DNA from: Ensifer adhaerens | GTDB lineage: Bacteria > Pseudomonadota > Alphaproteobacteria > Rhizobiales > Rhizobiaceae | Length of the DNA: 64,000 nt | Reading direction: 5' to 3' | Assembly: GCF_020035535.1 (NCBI RefSeq) | Contig: NZ_CP083350.1 | Coordinates: forward strand, 692,501 to 756,500 | Shown here: piece by piece, positions 42,250 through 52,500 of the stretch | Layout: each line of letters begins with the position of its first letter | Numbering within the stretch: the stretch's first letter is position 1 | Made by a program: the position numbers and the translations under genes | Notes under the pieces: model-generated | Seen by the model: the letters and a program-made list of their open reading frames with translations, nothing else | What the model was told of the DNA's origin: nothing | Databases searched by the model: none

Positions 42250-43253
42250 CACTGTGCCTCCTTGCGGCGGGCAAAGAACGCAGCCGCGGTGCCATAGATG
42301 CCCTTCGGCGCAAAGAGCACGACGGCGATCAACAGCGCGCCGACCATCGTCAACCAGTGGAAGGGATTGGCCGCCGAGACCACGTCCTCGAAGAACATGA
42401 AAACGACAGTGCCCGTGAGCGCACCGAAGAGCGAGCCCGTACCGCCGAGCACCAGCATGACCAGGCTTTCGGCCGACATGGTGAAGGAGAGGCTGTCGAG
42501 GCCGACGACCTGGGTGGAGATCGCGTTCAGCGCGCCGCCGACGCCGGCAACGGCTCCGGATATGACGTACATTTTCGTCAGCGCGATTTTCGGCGACGCA
42601 CCCATGGAGCGAATACGGACGGGATCCTCCTTGATGCCCCGGCACAGCATGCCGAAGGGCGAGCGCACGATCAGGCGCAGCGCGACGAAGACGATGGCAA
42701 GCAGCGCCACGCCGAAGACATAGGCCGTGCGGCCCCAGAGATCGAACTCGTAGAGGCCGAGAAGTGCCGTCGGCGCGATCCCGGAAAGGCCGTCGCTGCC
42801 ACCGGTCCAGGAGGAGGCCTTGTTGGCGAGTTCGTGGAAGAGATGGATGAGCGCGATCGACAGCACCAGTTGCGGCAGGCCGTGGGCGCGCAGGATGACG
42901 ACACCGCAGACGAGCCCGGCCACCGCGCCGGCCAAGATACCGAAGGCGAGCATCGCCAGCGGATCGTTGATGCCGTAATGCGCCGAGGCGATGCCCGCTG
43001 CATAAGCGCCGGCGCCGAAGAGCGCGGCATGGCCAAGCGTCGCGACACCGCAATAGCCGGTGACGAGATCGAGCGACAACACCAGGAGAGCGGCTGCGAT
43101 GATCCGCGTCAGAAGCGCCAGATTGTTGGGAAAGAGGAAATAGCCGATCAACGCGACCAGCAAGATTACGGCCAATCCTATGAGGTCTCCACCGCCGAAC
43201 CGCCGGCGCACGGGCGATGCAGCAATCATGTCGTTCGTCGTCGTCATGGTCAT
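42249..43253 (-). CDS. livM: Branched-chain amino-acid type ABC transporter permease LivM
   Basis: 334 residues, about 9 hydrophobic segments. Family motifs LDLVTGYCGVATLGHAALFGAGAYAAGI near the N-terminus and RSPFGMLCRGIKEDPVRIRSMG in the cytoplasmic loop. The start at 43253 overlaps the livH stop as ATGA; ATG 43247 has a better-spaced AAGGG site. Inner-membrane partner of LivH. Substrate specificity depends on the LivK-type protein and is not determined. Confidence 0.9.
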   Translation of the reverse strand: MTMTTTNDMIAASPVRRRFGGGDLIGLAVILLVALIGYFLFPNNLALLTRIIAAALLVLSLDLVTGYCGVATLGHAALFGAGAYAAGIASAHYGINDPLAMLAFGILAGAVAGLVCGVVILRAHGLPQLVLSIALIHLFHELANKASSWTGGSDGLSGIAPTALLGLYEFDLWGRTAYVFGVALLAIVFVALRLIVRSPFGMLCRGIKEDPVRIRSMGASPKIALTKMYVISGAVAGVGGALNAISTQVVGLDSLSFTMSAESLVMLVLGGTGSLFGALTGTVVFMFFEDVVSAANPFHWLTMVGALLIAVVLFAPKGIYGTAAAFFARRKEAQ

Positions 43254-44116
43254 CCCTTGGCCCTCCCGGCGAGCCCGCGCGGGAACACGCAGATGATCGC
43301 GATCACGGCCAGATAGAAGAAGAACTCGCCGAATTCCGGCATGAGATAACGGCCGGTCGTATCGATCGCGCCGAGCAGCAGGCAGGCAACGAGCGCGCCC
43401 GGGATAGAGCCGGCGCCGCCGACGGAGACGACGACCAGGAACGTCACCATGTAGCGCAACGCGTAATAGGGTTCGACCGGCAGAAGCTCCGCGCCCACGA
43501 CGCCGCCGAAAGCGGCGAGCCCGACGGCAACCGCAAAGCTCACCGCATAGACGATTTCCGTGCGGACACCGAGGGCGGCCGCCATCGCCGCGTTGTCGAC
43601 CGAGGCCCGCAGCTTGACGCCGAAGGCGGTCTTTTCGATCGCGTACCAGAGGCCAGCAGCGACCGCGAGGCCGCAGACGATCGCGAAGATGCGGTGCGTG
43701 GCGATCGCCCGGAAGCCAAGGTCGACGGATCCCTGCAATTCGCTTGGCAGCGGCACGGTCTTCAGCGTCGGGCCGAAGACATAGTTGGCAATGCCGATGA
43801 TGCAGAACGTAATACCAATGGTCATCAGCACCTGGGTCAGTTCCGGTGCGCCGTAGATCCGCCGATAGAGCAGCCGCTCGATCGGTACGGCGATGATGAT
43901 GGTGCCGAAGATCGCAAGCAGCACGGCAAAGCCATAGGCAAGACCGAGATCGCGCGCCGCATAGGAGGCGATGTAGCCGCCGATCATGGCGAAGGCGCCA
44001 TGCGCGAGATTGACCACGCGCATCAGGCCCATGGTGACCGAAAGACCGATGGAGATGACGAAGAGCACCATGCCATAGGCAAGGGCGTCGATCGCGATGC
44101 TGAGGACGGTTTGCAT
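43250..44116 (-). CDS. livH: Branched-chain amino-acid type ABC transporter permease LivH
   Basis: 288 residues with about eight hydrophobic segments. Motifs SIGLSVTMGLMRVVNLAHGAFAMIGGYIA (N-terminal half, split here into familiar LivH pieces such as MRVVNLAHGAFAM) and KLRASVDNAAMAAALGV in the loop. ATG 44116 (MQTVLSIAID) chosen; the frame opens further with a TTG. Partner of LivM. A 181-base gap with GC-rich inverted repeats separates it from livK, which can favour higher expression of the binding protein. Confidence 0.88.
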   Translation of the reverse strand: MQTVLSIAIDALAYGMVLFVISIGLSVTMGLMRVVNLAHGAFAMIGGYIASYAARDLGLAYGFAVLLAIFGTIIIAVPIERLLYRRIYGAPELTQVLMTIGITFCIIGIANYVFGPTLKTVPLPSELQGSVDLGFRAIATHRIFAIVCGLAVAAGLWYAIEKTAFGVKLRASVDNAAMAAALGVRTEIVYAVSFAVAVGLAAFGGVVGAELLPVEPYYALRYMVTFLVVVSVGGAGSIPGALVACLLLGAIDTTGRYLMPEFGEFFFYLAVIAIICVFPRGLAGRAKG

Positions 44117-44297
44117 GGGGCTATCCGTTGCCCTTTCTTCCAAATTTGGCTGCGCCGGATTCGGAGCGCATTATATGCGCGGAGCGGCAGTCAGGCGCCA
44201 GCATTCGCGGCGCCGCAGGCGCGCCGGTCGCTCTCAATAGCAACCGGTCAAAGCATCATCGGTGTCGGCGGGCGCGTGGGCACCCGCCCCAGGTCGA

Positions 44298-45470
44298 CTA
44301 CTTCAGCGCAGCGAGACCGGGATCGCCCTGCTTCTCGAAGGTCTGGATTTCCTTGTTGTAGTAGGTGCCGTCATCGGCCTTGGCGACTTCACGCAGATAG
44401 ATGTTCTGGGTGATGTGACGCGAATCCGGATCGATGGTCACGGGGCCGCGCGGGCTGACCCAGGAAAGGCCCTTCACGGCTTCGACCGCCTTGGCCGCAT
44501 CCTGCTTACCGCCGGTCGCCTCAATCATCTTGTAGATCACATGCATGCCGTCATAGGCGCCGACCGAGGGGAAAGAGAGTTCGGCCGAGTTGCCGATCGC
44601 CTTGCCGGCAGCCTCGACGAAAGCCTTGTTCTCCGGCGAGTCGTGCGAGACCGCGTAGTGGAAGGTCGTCTGGATGCCGAGCGCAGCCTCGCCAAGGGCC
44701 GGCAGGTCGGATTCCTGCGTCAGGTCGCCGGGGGCGAAGAACTTGATGCCGCCGTCCTTCAGACCGTTCTCCTTGAAGGCCTTGACGAAGCCGAGAGTCG
44801 TCGGACCGGACGGCAGGAAGGCGAAGACGCCCTCGGCGCCGGAATCCTTGATGCGTTGCATGATCGGCGAGAAGTCGTTGGTCGCAAGCGGCATGCGGAT
44901 CGCTTCGACCACCTGGCCGCCGGCCGCTTCGAAGCCCGCTTTGAAGGCGTTCTCGGCGTCCACGCCTGGGCCGTAGTCGCTGACGACGGAGATGACCTTG
45001 GAAACGCCGGCGTCCTTGGCAACCTTGGCGATCGGCGTCGAGGTCTGCCAGGTGGTGAAGGAGGTGCGCACGATGAGCGGGCTCTTGGTGACGATCGCCG
45101 AGGTCGCCGCGTTCATGATGACGAGCGGCACGTTCGCCTGGGTGAGCAGCGGTGTGACCGCCATCGCATCCGGTGTGAAGTAGAAGCCGGCGAGATACTG
45201 CACGCCTTCCTTCACGACCAGTTCCTGCGCCAGCGCCTTGGACTGAGCGGGGTCGGCCTGCGGCACGTCGCGATAGATGATCTCGATATCATCGTCGCCG
45301 ACCTTGCTGCCGTTCAGTGCCATATAGGCATCGATACCGGCCTTGAAGTTCTTGCCCTGAAGCGCGAACGGGCCGGAGAAGGGTCCGACAACACCGATCT
45401 TGATCGTGTCGGCATAGGCAGCACTGCTCATGGCCAAAGCTGCAACCGCTGCCAGAATCATCCGTTTCAT
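44298..45470 (-). CDS. livK: Branched-chain amino-acid type ABC transporter binding protein
   Basis: 390 residues. Periplasmic-binding-protein type I fold with a signal peptide (KRMILAAVAALAMSSAAYA, cleavage before DTIK). Typical text IKIGVVGPFSGPFALQGKNFKAG and AGFYFTPDAMAVTPLLTQANVPLV-like segments. ATG 45470 has AGGGAGGA upstream. The frame continues to 45602 but without a ribosome site. First gene of the transporter unit. Ligand could be branched-chain, amide or unusual amino acids; the nearby dialkylglycine decarboxylase makes alpha,alpha-dialkyl amino acids worth testing. Confidence 0.88.
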   Translation of the reverse strand: MKRMILAAVAALAMSSAAYADTIKIGVVGPFSGPFALQGKNFKAGIDAYMALNGSKVGDDDIEIIYRDVPQADPAQSKALAQELVVKEGVQYLAGFYFTPDAMAVTPLLTQANVPLVIMNAATSAIVTKSPLIVRTSFTTWQTSTPIAKVAKDAGVSKVISVVSDYGPGVDAENAFKAGFEAAGGQVVEAIRMPLATNDFSPIMQRIKDSGAEGVFAFLPSGPTTLGFVKAFKENGLKDGGIKFFAPGDLTQESDLPALGEAALGIQTTFHYAVSHDSPENKAFVEAAGKAIGNSAELSFPSVGAYDGMHVIYKMIEATGGKQDAAKAVEAVKGLSWVSPRGPVTIDPDSRHITQNIYLREVAKADDGTYYNKEIQTFEKQGDPGLAALK

Positions 45471-45882
45471 ATTTCCTCCCTGCGACGCCGATCGCTCCCG
45501 AACCCGCATCGTCTTCGCAAACCCCGTTGATTTGATAGCAGTCAACTTGCCATGCCAAACGGTAATGTAAAAATGAAATATGGGGCCAAAATCATAATTC
45601 AACGGTTATGTTTTCCGGCAAACCGTCGCGCCCGCGTGAGCTGCGCACCGTGGTGACGAAGTCACCCTTCACGTTGATTCCCGAAAAGAACAATATGGTG
45701 GCAAGTCGGTCGCACCCACATGCGATCCACCGTATTGGTCGATAAGAATGAATAGGGACCACAGGCATGCCGGGTCGAAGGCCAGCGGATAAACGAGGGC
45801 AAGACAACGTCCCTACCTCGCCGCACCTCCCAAGCGCTTCAAACGGCGGCTTTGCGCATCCATATTCAATCGCTAAACACGG
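45471..45882. other. 412-base non-coding region upstream of livK
   Basis: AT-richer around 45530-45600, consistent with the livK promoter on the minus strand; TTGACT is visible there without a clear -10. I see no gene. Confidence 0.5.
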
Positions 45883-46491
45883 TCACTCGACGGTAATGAG
45901 ATTGTCGAGGCCAAGCGTTGCAGTCCGCGACGTCAGAGAGCCACCATAGACGACCTCGACGGCGCCCGTGACCTCCTCGAAGTCGAGCACGGCTCCGATC
46001 TCGTAGTTGCCGAAAACCACCCAATAGTTCGGGTGCGGCGTGAAGACAGCCGTCATGTTCGGCGCTCCCTGCACAACGAACGTACCGGATCCAGCCATTC
46101 CGATCCCAACGGACGTCCGATTGGGGACGACGTTCGACAGCTGTTCTATCGTAAGTGACCCAGGCGTCCCGCTGGCGCCCGGATTGCTGAAGGTCGTCGC
46201 TCCGACTGCGTCCTGGGTGAGCTGAATCAGGTTTTCACCGCCGGGGTCTGCCGGCTTCACCTGCGATGCCGAAAACGAGATCCCCGGCTGCAGCAGACCG
46301 GTCTCCGACCAGATGAAGCAGTAATCGGGGCTCCAGGCGAAGGTGACGCGGCTGTCGGGCGCGGTCGGCCGGGCCAACCAGGCGAGCGACAGGACGTCCG
46401 TCGGACCCATGGTTTCGGGCGGCCTCTGGAAGACGGCGAAACTGCCGGAAAGCTGCGAGTTGTTTACGCATGTCAGAGTGTATGACGTCAT
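45883..46491 (-). CDS. Hypothetical beta-rich protein
   Basis: 202 residues starting MTSYTLTCVNNSQLSG. No signal peptide or membrane segment is visible. The sequence is rich in short beta-type runs (GSFAVFQRPP, WSPDYCFIWSETG, GTFVVQGAPNMTAVFTPHPNYWVVFGNYE) and looks like an all-beta globular protein, possibly cytosolic or exported by a non-Sec route. I do not recognise a family with confidence. It sits alone between livK and dgdA on the same strand with long gaps on both sides, so an independent promoter is likely. Confidence 0.65.
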   Translation of the reverse strand: MTSYTLTCVNNSQLSGSFAVFQRPPETMGPTDVLSLAWLARPTAPDSRVTFAWSPDYCFIWSETGLLQPGISFSASQVKPADPGGENLIQLTQDAVGATTFSNPGASGTPGSLTIEQLSNVVPNRTSVGIGMAGSGTFVVQGAPNMTAVFTPHPNYWVVFGNYEIGAVLDFEEVTGAVEVVYGGSLTSRTATLGLDNLITVE

Positions 46492-46631
46492 CGGTTCTGC
46501 CCCAGACCTCTTGCATTTCCCCTCAAGGATGCAGAACAGCTATCAGCTTTTCCTATGGTTGTCTTCAGGCCAGATTTCGCCAAATCTGGGATGATCATCC
46601 GGGGCCTTCACAAGCTGTCGGGCACTGGCGA

Positions 46632-46667
46632 CGTTTCCACCGTCGCACGGTTGCGAGGGTGGAAACG
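46632..46667 (-). terminator. Hairpin terminator downstream of dgdA
   Basis: CGTTTCCACC (46632-46641) pairs with GGTGGAAACG (46658-46667), with inner TCGCA/TGCGA around a CGGT loop. Fifteen base-paired positions with one G-G mismatch, 15 bases beyond the dgdA stop. No T-run. Confidence 0.65.
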
Positions 46668-46681
46668 ATCGCCGTTCACGC

Positions 46682-48016
<1,335 letters not shown>

Positions 48017-48071
48017 TCAATGGCTAACGGGCATTTCAGTTTCAGGCAAATTGATAGTATTCCGCTCCGGT

Positions 48072-48086
48072 ATCGGATAATTTGAT
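48072..48086. promoter_or_regulatory. LysR-type T-N11-A motif at the dgdA-dgdR junction
   Basis: ATC-N9-GAT (T48073 to A48085 spaced by 11) abuts the dgdR start within the 94-base divergent region. Position suits autoregulation and dgdA control. Confidence 0.45.
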
Positions 48087-48938
48087 ATGATGAGAAACCT
48101 CGACCTTGCGCTGCTCAGGAACTTCGCCGTCATCGCGCGGACGGGCTCCATCAGCCTTGCCTCCCAGCAGGTCGGGCGAACGCAATCGACGCTCAGCATG
48201 CAGATGCAGCGCCTCGAGGACTTTCTCGAACAGGCCCTCTTCCACCGCACCGGATCGGGCGTGCGGCTGACGGCAGCGGGTGAAAAACTGCTGGTCCATG
48301 CCGAGTACCTTCTTGCCGGGCACGACGAAATCCTGGCGGAGATGGAAGGCAAAGGCCTCAAGGGCTCCGTCACCCTGGGCTGCCCGGAAGATTACTCGAT
48401 CGCTTTCCTTCCAGGGATCATCGAACGCTTTCTCGATCAGCACCCGGAGGTGGAATTGCGCATGGTCTGTGCTCCGACCACGGAGTTGCGCCCGATGCTG
48501 CTGCGGCGGCAGGTCGACCTGGCGCTGGTTTCAATCGCCGACGCCGCAAACGGCGAGGTCATTCGAACCGAAGACTTCGTGTGGGTCGGCAAGGTTGCGC
48601 AGCCGGAAATCCTCGACCGTGTCGCCCTGCCCCTTGCCTTGTCGGCCCCGACGACGCTCGACTACCGGGCAGCCTGCGACGCGATGGAAGCGATCGATCG
48701 ACGTTACCGTGTCGCCTTTGCAAGCAACAGCCTCGCCGGGCTCATCGCATTTGCCCGCTCCGGCCATGCTATCGCCGTCCTGACGAGAACCTCCGTCCCC
48801 TCCGATCTGCACATCATTTCGGCCGGATTGCCGAAGCTGCCGACGATCGGCATTGCGCTGGAATTTGCCGAGCCGCGCCCGTCATCTGCGGTGAAGGCGC
48901 TTGCGGATCATGTGCGGGCGGTACTGCCCGCCATTTGA
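48087..48938 (+). CDS. dgdR: LysR-family regulator of dgdA
   Basis: 283 residues. N-terminal helix-turn-helix about 3-62 (RNLDLALLRNFAVIARTGSISLASQQVGRTQSTLSMQMQRLED) and a LysR effector domain (about 90-280; VTLGCPEDYSIAFLPGII, ELRPMLLRRQVDLALVS). Divergent from dgdA by 94 bases, the arrangement described for DgdR, a repressor of dgdA in Burkholderia cepacia. A second ATG follows at 48090. It converges with the MocR-type gene, 18 bases apart. Confidence 0.85.
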   Translation: MMRNLDLALLRNFAVIARTGSISLASQQVGRTQSTLSMQMQRLEDFLEQALFHRTGSGVRLTAAGEKLLVHAEYLLAGHDEILAEMEGKGLKGSVTLGCPEDYSIAFLPGIIERFLDQHPEVELRMVCAPTTELRPMLLRRQVDLALVSIADAANGEVIRTEDFVWVGKVAQPEILDRVALPLALSAPTTLDYRAACDAMEAIDRRYRVAFASNSLAGLIAFARSGHAIAVLTRTSVPSDLHIISAGLPKLPTIGIALEFAEPRPSSAVKALADHVRAVLPAI

Positions 48939-48956
48939 AAGTGCCGCGGGGGATGG

Positions 48957-50390
48957 TTACCGCCCAAAGCCGGTGGCCAGTTTGAGCGCGGCCGTTCCCA
49001 GTCGCGCGGCCGCAGCCCGAAGCGCACCCGTTTCATATCCCGAAAACCCGAGGATGAGCCCTTCGGCATCGCTTCGCTGCATGAAGGTTTCGCACAATAG
49101 CACCGCGTCGATCTTCGCTTCCGCTCGGATCACTTGCGACAAGCCTGGCGCCAGCCCGTCGCGCGGCCGGACGATCATGTGAAGGCCCTGCTCAGGGATA
49201 TCCGGGCACAGCGTCCCGCGGGACGTGGCGCTGACGATTTCGGCCAGTTGATCGCGAGCGGCACGGTAGCGCCGCTGGCTCTTGCGCAATTGGGACGCAA
49301 CCGATCCGTCCGCCAGAAGATCGGCCACGGCGTTCTGCAGGAACACCGGCATGAACCGGTCAAAGGCGGCGCGCCGCGTCAGGACCCGTTCTAACGCTCC
49401 CGGAGGCACCACAACGTAGCCCAGCCGCAGCCCCGGAAACAGCGTCTTGGCGCAGGTTCCGAGATAGACGACGCGGTCCGGCGCCAGTCCCGCCAGCGCC
49501 GTCAGCGGCGGACCCGAATAGCGAAACTCGCTGTCGTAGTCGTCCTCGAAGATCCAGGCGCCGGCTGCCTCCGCCCATTCGATCAGCGCCACACGCCGGT
49601 CCATTGCCATCTTCACGCCGGTGGGAAACTGGTGCGAAGGCGTGACATAGGCAGCCTTGGCGCGCGGGTTTCGCGCAGTGCCCGCGGCAACATCGATCCC
49701 TGCCCCGTCGACCGGCACCGGTACGGGCCGCATCCCCGCCGCCGTGAGTGTCGAGCGCGACGCGCCATAGCCGGGTTCCTCGACCCATGCCCAATCTCCG
49801 GGCTCAAGCAGTGCATCGACACAGAGCCTCAGGCCGTGCTGGGTGCCGCTGACGATGACAACGCACCCGGGATCGCAGCGGATGCCTCGGTTGACGGCCA
49901 GGAAGTCTGCGATCTGTCGCCGCAAATGCAAGCTGCCGCGCGGATCGCCATAGGCAAGGTCGTCCGCGCTCGCTTCGGCAATATGGCGCCGGGTTGCCGC
50001 GGCCAGTCGCGCAAGGAAGGCCGGCTCCACATGGGTCTGGCCAAGAGCAAAGGGCGGCCGGCCGCCAAAGGTCAGCGCGATATCCGGCGCCGCCGCGATG
50101 GATGGCGGTGTCGGCAGGCTGGACGAGACATAGGTGCCCGAGCCGTGACGGGCTTCGATCAACCCGTCGTTCACCAGGTGCTCATAGGCGGCAACGATCA
50201 TGTTGCGGCTTATACCAAGCTGGCTGGAAAGCTCGCGGCTCGACGGCAGGCGGGAACCGGGCGGGAGCAGCCCGTCGACGATGGCGGCGCGCAAGCCGCT
50301 ATGGACGCGAAGCGACTGGTTGCGGATCGAGCCGTCGAGTTCGATCGGCGGGAAGGCCGATTCCTGTCTTGGATGAAAAGTGGTTGGCAT
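48957..50390 (-). CDS. MocR/PdxR-family regulator (GntR-HTH fused to aminotransferase fold)
   Basis: 477 residues. GntR winged helix about 20-90 (LRAAIVDGLLPPGSRLPSSRELSSQLGISRNMIVAAYEHL) joined to a fold-type I aminotransferase domain with the PLP-binding lysine in YLGTCAKTLFPGLRLGY and FEDDYDSEFRYSG. MocR proteins bind PLP or an amino-PLP adduct as effector. Divergent from the flavin-binding split-barrel gene by 79 bases, its likely target; PdxR-type members control vitamin B6 genes. Exact regulon unknown. Confidence 0.88.
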   Translation of the reverse strand: MPTTFHPRQESAFPPIELDGSIRNQSLRVHSGLRAAIVDGLLPPGSRLPSSRELSSQLGISRNMIVAAYEHLVNDGLIEARHGSGTYVSSSLPTPPSIAAAPDIALTFGGRPPFALGQTHVEPAFLARLAAATRRHIAEASADDLAYGDPRGSLHLRRQIADFLAVNRGIRCDPGCVVIVSGTQHGLRLCVDALLEPGDWAWVEEPGYGASRSTLTAAGMRPVPVPVDGAGIDVAAGTARNPRAKAAYVTPSHQFPTGVKMAMDRRVALIEWAEAAGAWIFEDDYDSEFRYSGPPLTALAGLAPDRVVYLGTCAKTLFPGLRLGYVVVPPGALERVLTRRAAFDRFMPVFLQNAVADLLADGSVASQLRKSQRRYRAARDQLAEIVSATSRGTLCPDIPEQGLHMIVRPRDGLAPGLSQVIRAEAKIDAVLLCETFMQRSDAEGLILGFSGYETGALRAAAARLGTAALKLATGFGR

Positions 50391-50439
50391 GAGGCTAACG
50401 GAAGTGGACCTATTTCAAACCAGTCTGCGCATGCGAACC

Positions 50440-50458
50440 TTCAGGAAGCAAGCCTGAA
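50440..50458. promoter_or_regulatory. Inverted repeat TTCAGG-N7-CCTGAA before the split-barrel gene
   Basis: Perfect 6-bp arms 50440-50445 and 50453-50458, immediately before the AAAGG ribosome site of the GTG at 50470. It could be an operator for the divergent MocR-type regulator or a leader hairpin masking the ribosome site. Confidence 0.4.
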
Positions 50459-50469
50459 AGGAACCAGCC

Positions 50470-51201
50470 GTGACCGAACATTCCGCTCCCACCTACCCCG
50501 TCGATACGGTCAACCGCGTCAAGCGCCGCCATGATCGTGGCTTCTATGACCACGAGACCGTGCACAGACTGCTCGACGCGGCAGCTCTCGCCCACGTCGC
50601 CTATGTCATCGACGGTCAGCCTTTCTGCACGCCGACGCTCTTCTGGCGGGAAGGACGGCACCTCTATTGGCATGGCAGCAGCGCCAGCCGCATGTTGCGC
50701 AACCTCTCCGCGGGGGAGCCGGCCTGCCTGACGGTGACGCATCTCGACAGCCTCGTGCTTGCCCGCTCCGGTTTCAACCACTCAGCCGATTACCGCTCGG
50801 TCATGGCGTTCGGAACCGCCCGTCTGGTCGAGAACCAGACGGAGAAGCTGCGCGCGTTGACGATGATGGTGGATCGGTTCTTTCCGGATCGCACCGCAAC
50901 GCTGCGCCCGAGCACTGTGCAGGAGATCAAGGCAACAGCGGTGATCGTCATGGAAATCGAACGGGCCTCGGCCAAGATCAGGTCCAAGGGCCTGGTCGAC
51001 GACGAGGAGGACTACGATCTGCCCGTTTATGCGGAGCGCCTGCCGGTGCACACCGTCCTTGGCGCCCCCGAGCGCTGTTCGCGCCTCAATACCAGCATCG
51101 TGCGACCGGCGACGCTTTCTCCTTATCGTGCGGGACGCTCGCTGGATGAGGCGCTCAGCGAAGCCTACACTCTCGCCTATGCCGATAAGCCGGAGGCCTG
51201 A
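50470..51201 (+). CDS. Pyridoxamine 5'-phosphate oxidase-like flavin-binding split-barrel protein
   Basis: 243 residues from GTG 50470. FMN split-barrel fold: LAHVAYVIDGQPFCTPTLFWREGRHLYWHGSSASRMLRNL in the N-terminal half, then ACLTVTHLDSLVLARSGFNHSADYRSVMAFGTARLV. It belongs to the broad pyridoxamine-5'-phosphate-oxidase-related family of heme/flavin proteins, not to canonical PdxH, whose substrate-binding C-terminus is absent. Divergent from a MocR-type PLP-sensing regulator, so a B6-related or FMN-dependent redox role is plausible. Confidence 0.82.
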   Translation: MTEHSAPTYPVDTVNRVKRRHDRGFYDHETVHRLLDAAALAHVAYVIDGQPFCTPTLFWREGRHLYWHGSSASRMLRNLSAGEPACLTVTHLDSLVLARSGFNHSADYRSVMAFGTARLVENQTEKLRALTMMVDRFFPDRTATLRPSTVQEIKATAVIVMEIERASAKIRSKGLVDDEEDYDLPVYAERLPVHTVLGAPERCSRLNTSIVRPATLSPYRAGRSLDEALSEAYTLAYADKPEA

Positions 51202-51234
51202 CGGCGCAGGTCCGATTTCCTGAAAGGGGCGGCC

Positions 51235-52329
51235 CTATCGCTTTCCAGCCGCGGCGGCCCGGGCGGGCCAGCCGGAGGTGGTTTCACGAACCACCAGCGG
51301 CCCGTCGACCTTGATCGTCATCGGGCGCATGTGCTTGCCGTGAATGGCCATGTCGATCAGGATCTCCGCGACCCTCTGCCCCATCTCGTAGTTGGGCAGC
51401 ACCAGCGTCGAGAGCGGCGGATGGGTGTAGCGCGCCAGTTCCTGGTCGTCATAGCCCATGACCGAGAGATCGGCCGGCACGCGCAGCCCCTTCTCCTGGG
51501 CCGCCTCCATTACGCCGATCGCCATCAGGTCGTTGCCACAGAAGATCGCGGTCGGCGGGTTGGGCATGGAGAGCAGGTCCAGCCCGGCCTCGTAGCCGCG
51601 CAGCGGCAGCCAGTCGCCGTCCCTCACGAGCGTCTCGTCGAAGGCGATGTCGGCGGAAGCAAGCGCCTGCTTGTAGCCCTTGAGACGATCCGCAGCCGCA
51701 TCCATCCAGCGCTCACCATTGATGAAACCGATGCGCTTGTGGCCGAGCGCCGTCAGATGTGCGGTAGCGGCAAAACCGCCGGCGACCTCGCCCGGCACGA
51801 CGGCCACATGTTGACGCGGTTCGCAGTAGCAATTGAGAAGCACCGTCGGCAGCGGCGCCAGCGCCTCAGGCACGGCAACCTTACGGGTAAAGATCGTTGC
51901 GTAGATGACGCCGGCGATCGAAGGGTCTCTCAAGACCGAGCGCAGCACCGCCTCTTCGAGTTCCGGATTGGAGCGGGTCACATGCGCCGAAACCAGCATG
52001 CCTTGCTCGAAAGCATAGTCGCGGATGCCGTCGAGGCTGACGACCGGGTGCGGGCTGGTGGAGATTTCATCGACGATGAAGGCGATCGTGTCCTTCTCGA
52101 CCGCCGGCGCCGCTGCAACCGGGCCTCGGGTCGCCGGCAATTTATAACCGATTTTATGAGCAGCTTCGCGCACCTTCTGCTGCGTTTCGGGCGAGATGCG
52201 CGAACCCGACATCTCGTTCAGCACCAGGGAAACGCTTGACTGGGAAACGCCGGCTATCCTGGCGACATCCGTCATCGTCGGGCGACCTTCGCCCCTTTTT
52301 TCCGGACTGCGCCCGTTTCCCTTGGCCAT
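51235..52329 (-). CDS. LacI-family sugar regulator
   Basis: 364 residues. LacI helix-turn-helix near residues 17-65 ([21 protein letters not shown]) and a periplasmic-binding-protein-like effector domain (about 78-350; [63 protein letters not shown]). Divergent from the sugar ABC operon with a perfect 15-bp palindrome between. It probably represses that operon and is induced by the transported sugar. A longer N-terminus ([17 protein letters not shown]) is charged and probably disordered. Confidence 0.9.
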   Translation of the reverse strand: MAKGNGRSPEKRGEGRPTMTDVARIAGVSQSSVSLVLNEMSGSRISPETQQKVREAAHKIGYKLPATRGPVAAAPAVEKDTIAFIVDEISTSPHPVVSLDGIRDYAFEQGMLVSAHVTRSNPELEEAVLRSVLRDPSIAGVIYATIFTRKVAVPEALAPLPTVLLNCYCEPRQHVAVVPGEVAGGFAATAHLTALGHKRIGFINGERWMDAAADRLKGYKQALASADIAFDETLVRDGDWLPLRGYEAGLDLLSMPNPPTAIFCGNDLMAIGVMEAAQEKGLRVPADLSVMGYDDQELARYTHPPLSTLVLPNYEMGQRVAEILIDMAIHGKHMRPMTIKVDGPLVVRETTSGWPARAAAAGKR

Positions 52330-52399
52330 GCGTGCTCCTTACCCTCATGCGTGCATTGCACTGCACGCGGGCTTTTGCAAGTGCTCATAATTTTTGGCC

Positions 52400-52428
52400 T
52401 TGACTGCTAATATTATTAGCGCAAGATT
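52400..52428 (+). promoter_or_regulatory. Promoter of the sugar ABC operon
   Basis: -35-like TTGACT at 52400-52405, 17-base spacer, weak -10-like AAGATT at 52423-52428. The LacI palindrome fills the spacer. Confidence 0.5.
52406..52420. promoter_or_regulatory. LacI-type operator palindrome
   Basis: GCTAATATTATTAGC is a perfect 7-1-7 palindrome, AT-rich in GC-rich DNA, located between the candidate -35 and -10 of the sugar operon. Binding there by the divergent LacI-family protein would block RNA polymerase. Confidence 0.75.
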
Positions 52429-52500
52429 TGGAGATGTGAAGCCCAAAATGCTCACGTCCGGTAGAGGAGCACCGGCCAAATCTGGGAGGAGAACCCGATT

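Noticed and set aside
44166..44180. GCGCAT-TAT-ATGCGC repeat between livH and livK
   Set aside because: Short and inside a GC-rich stretch with several competing stems; no specific role can be supported.
45530..45570. A sigma-54-like TGGCATGGCAAGTTGAC on the minus strand before livK
   Set aside because: The -24 GG is present but the -12 GC is not at the required spacing.
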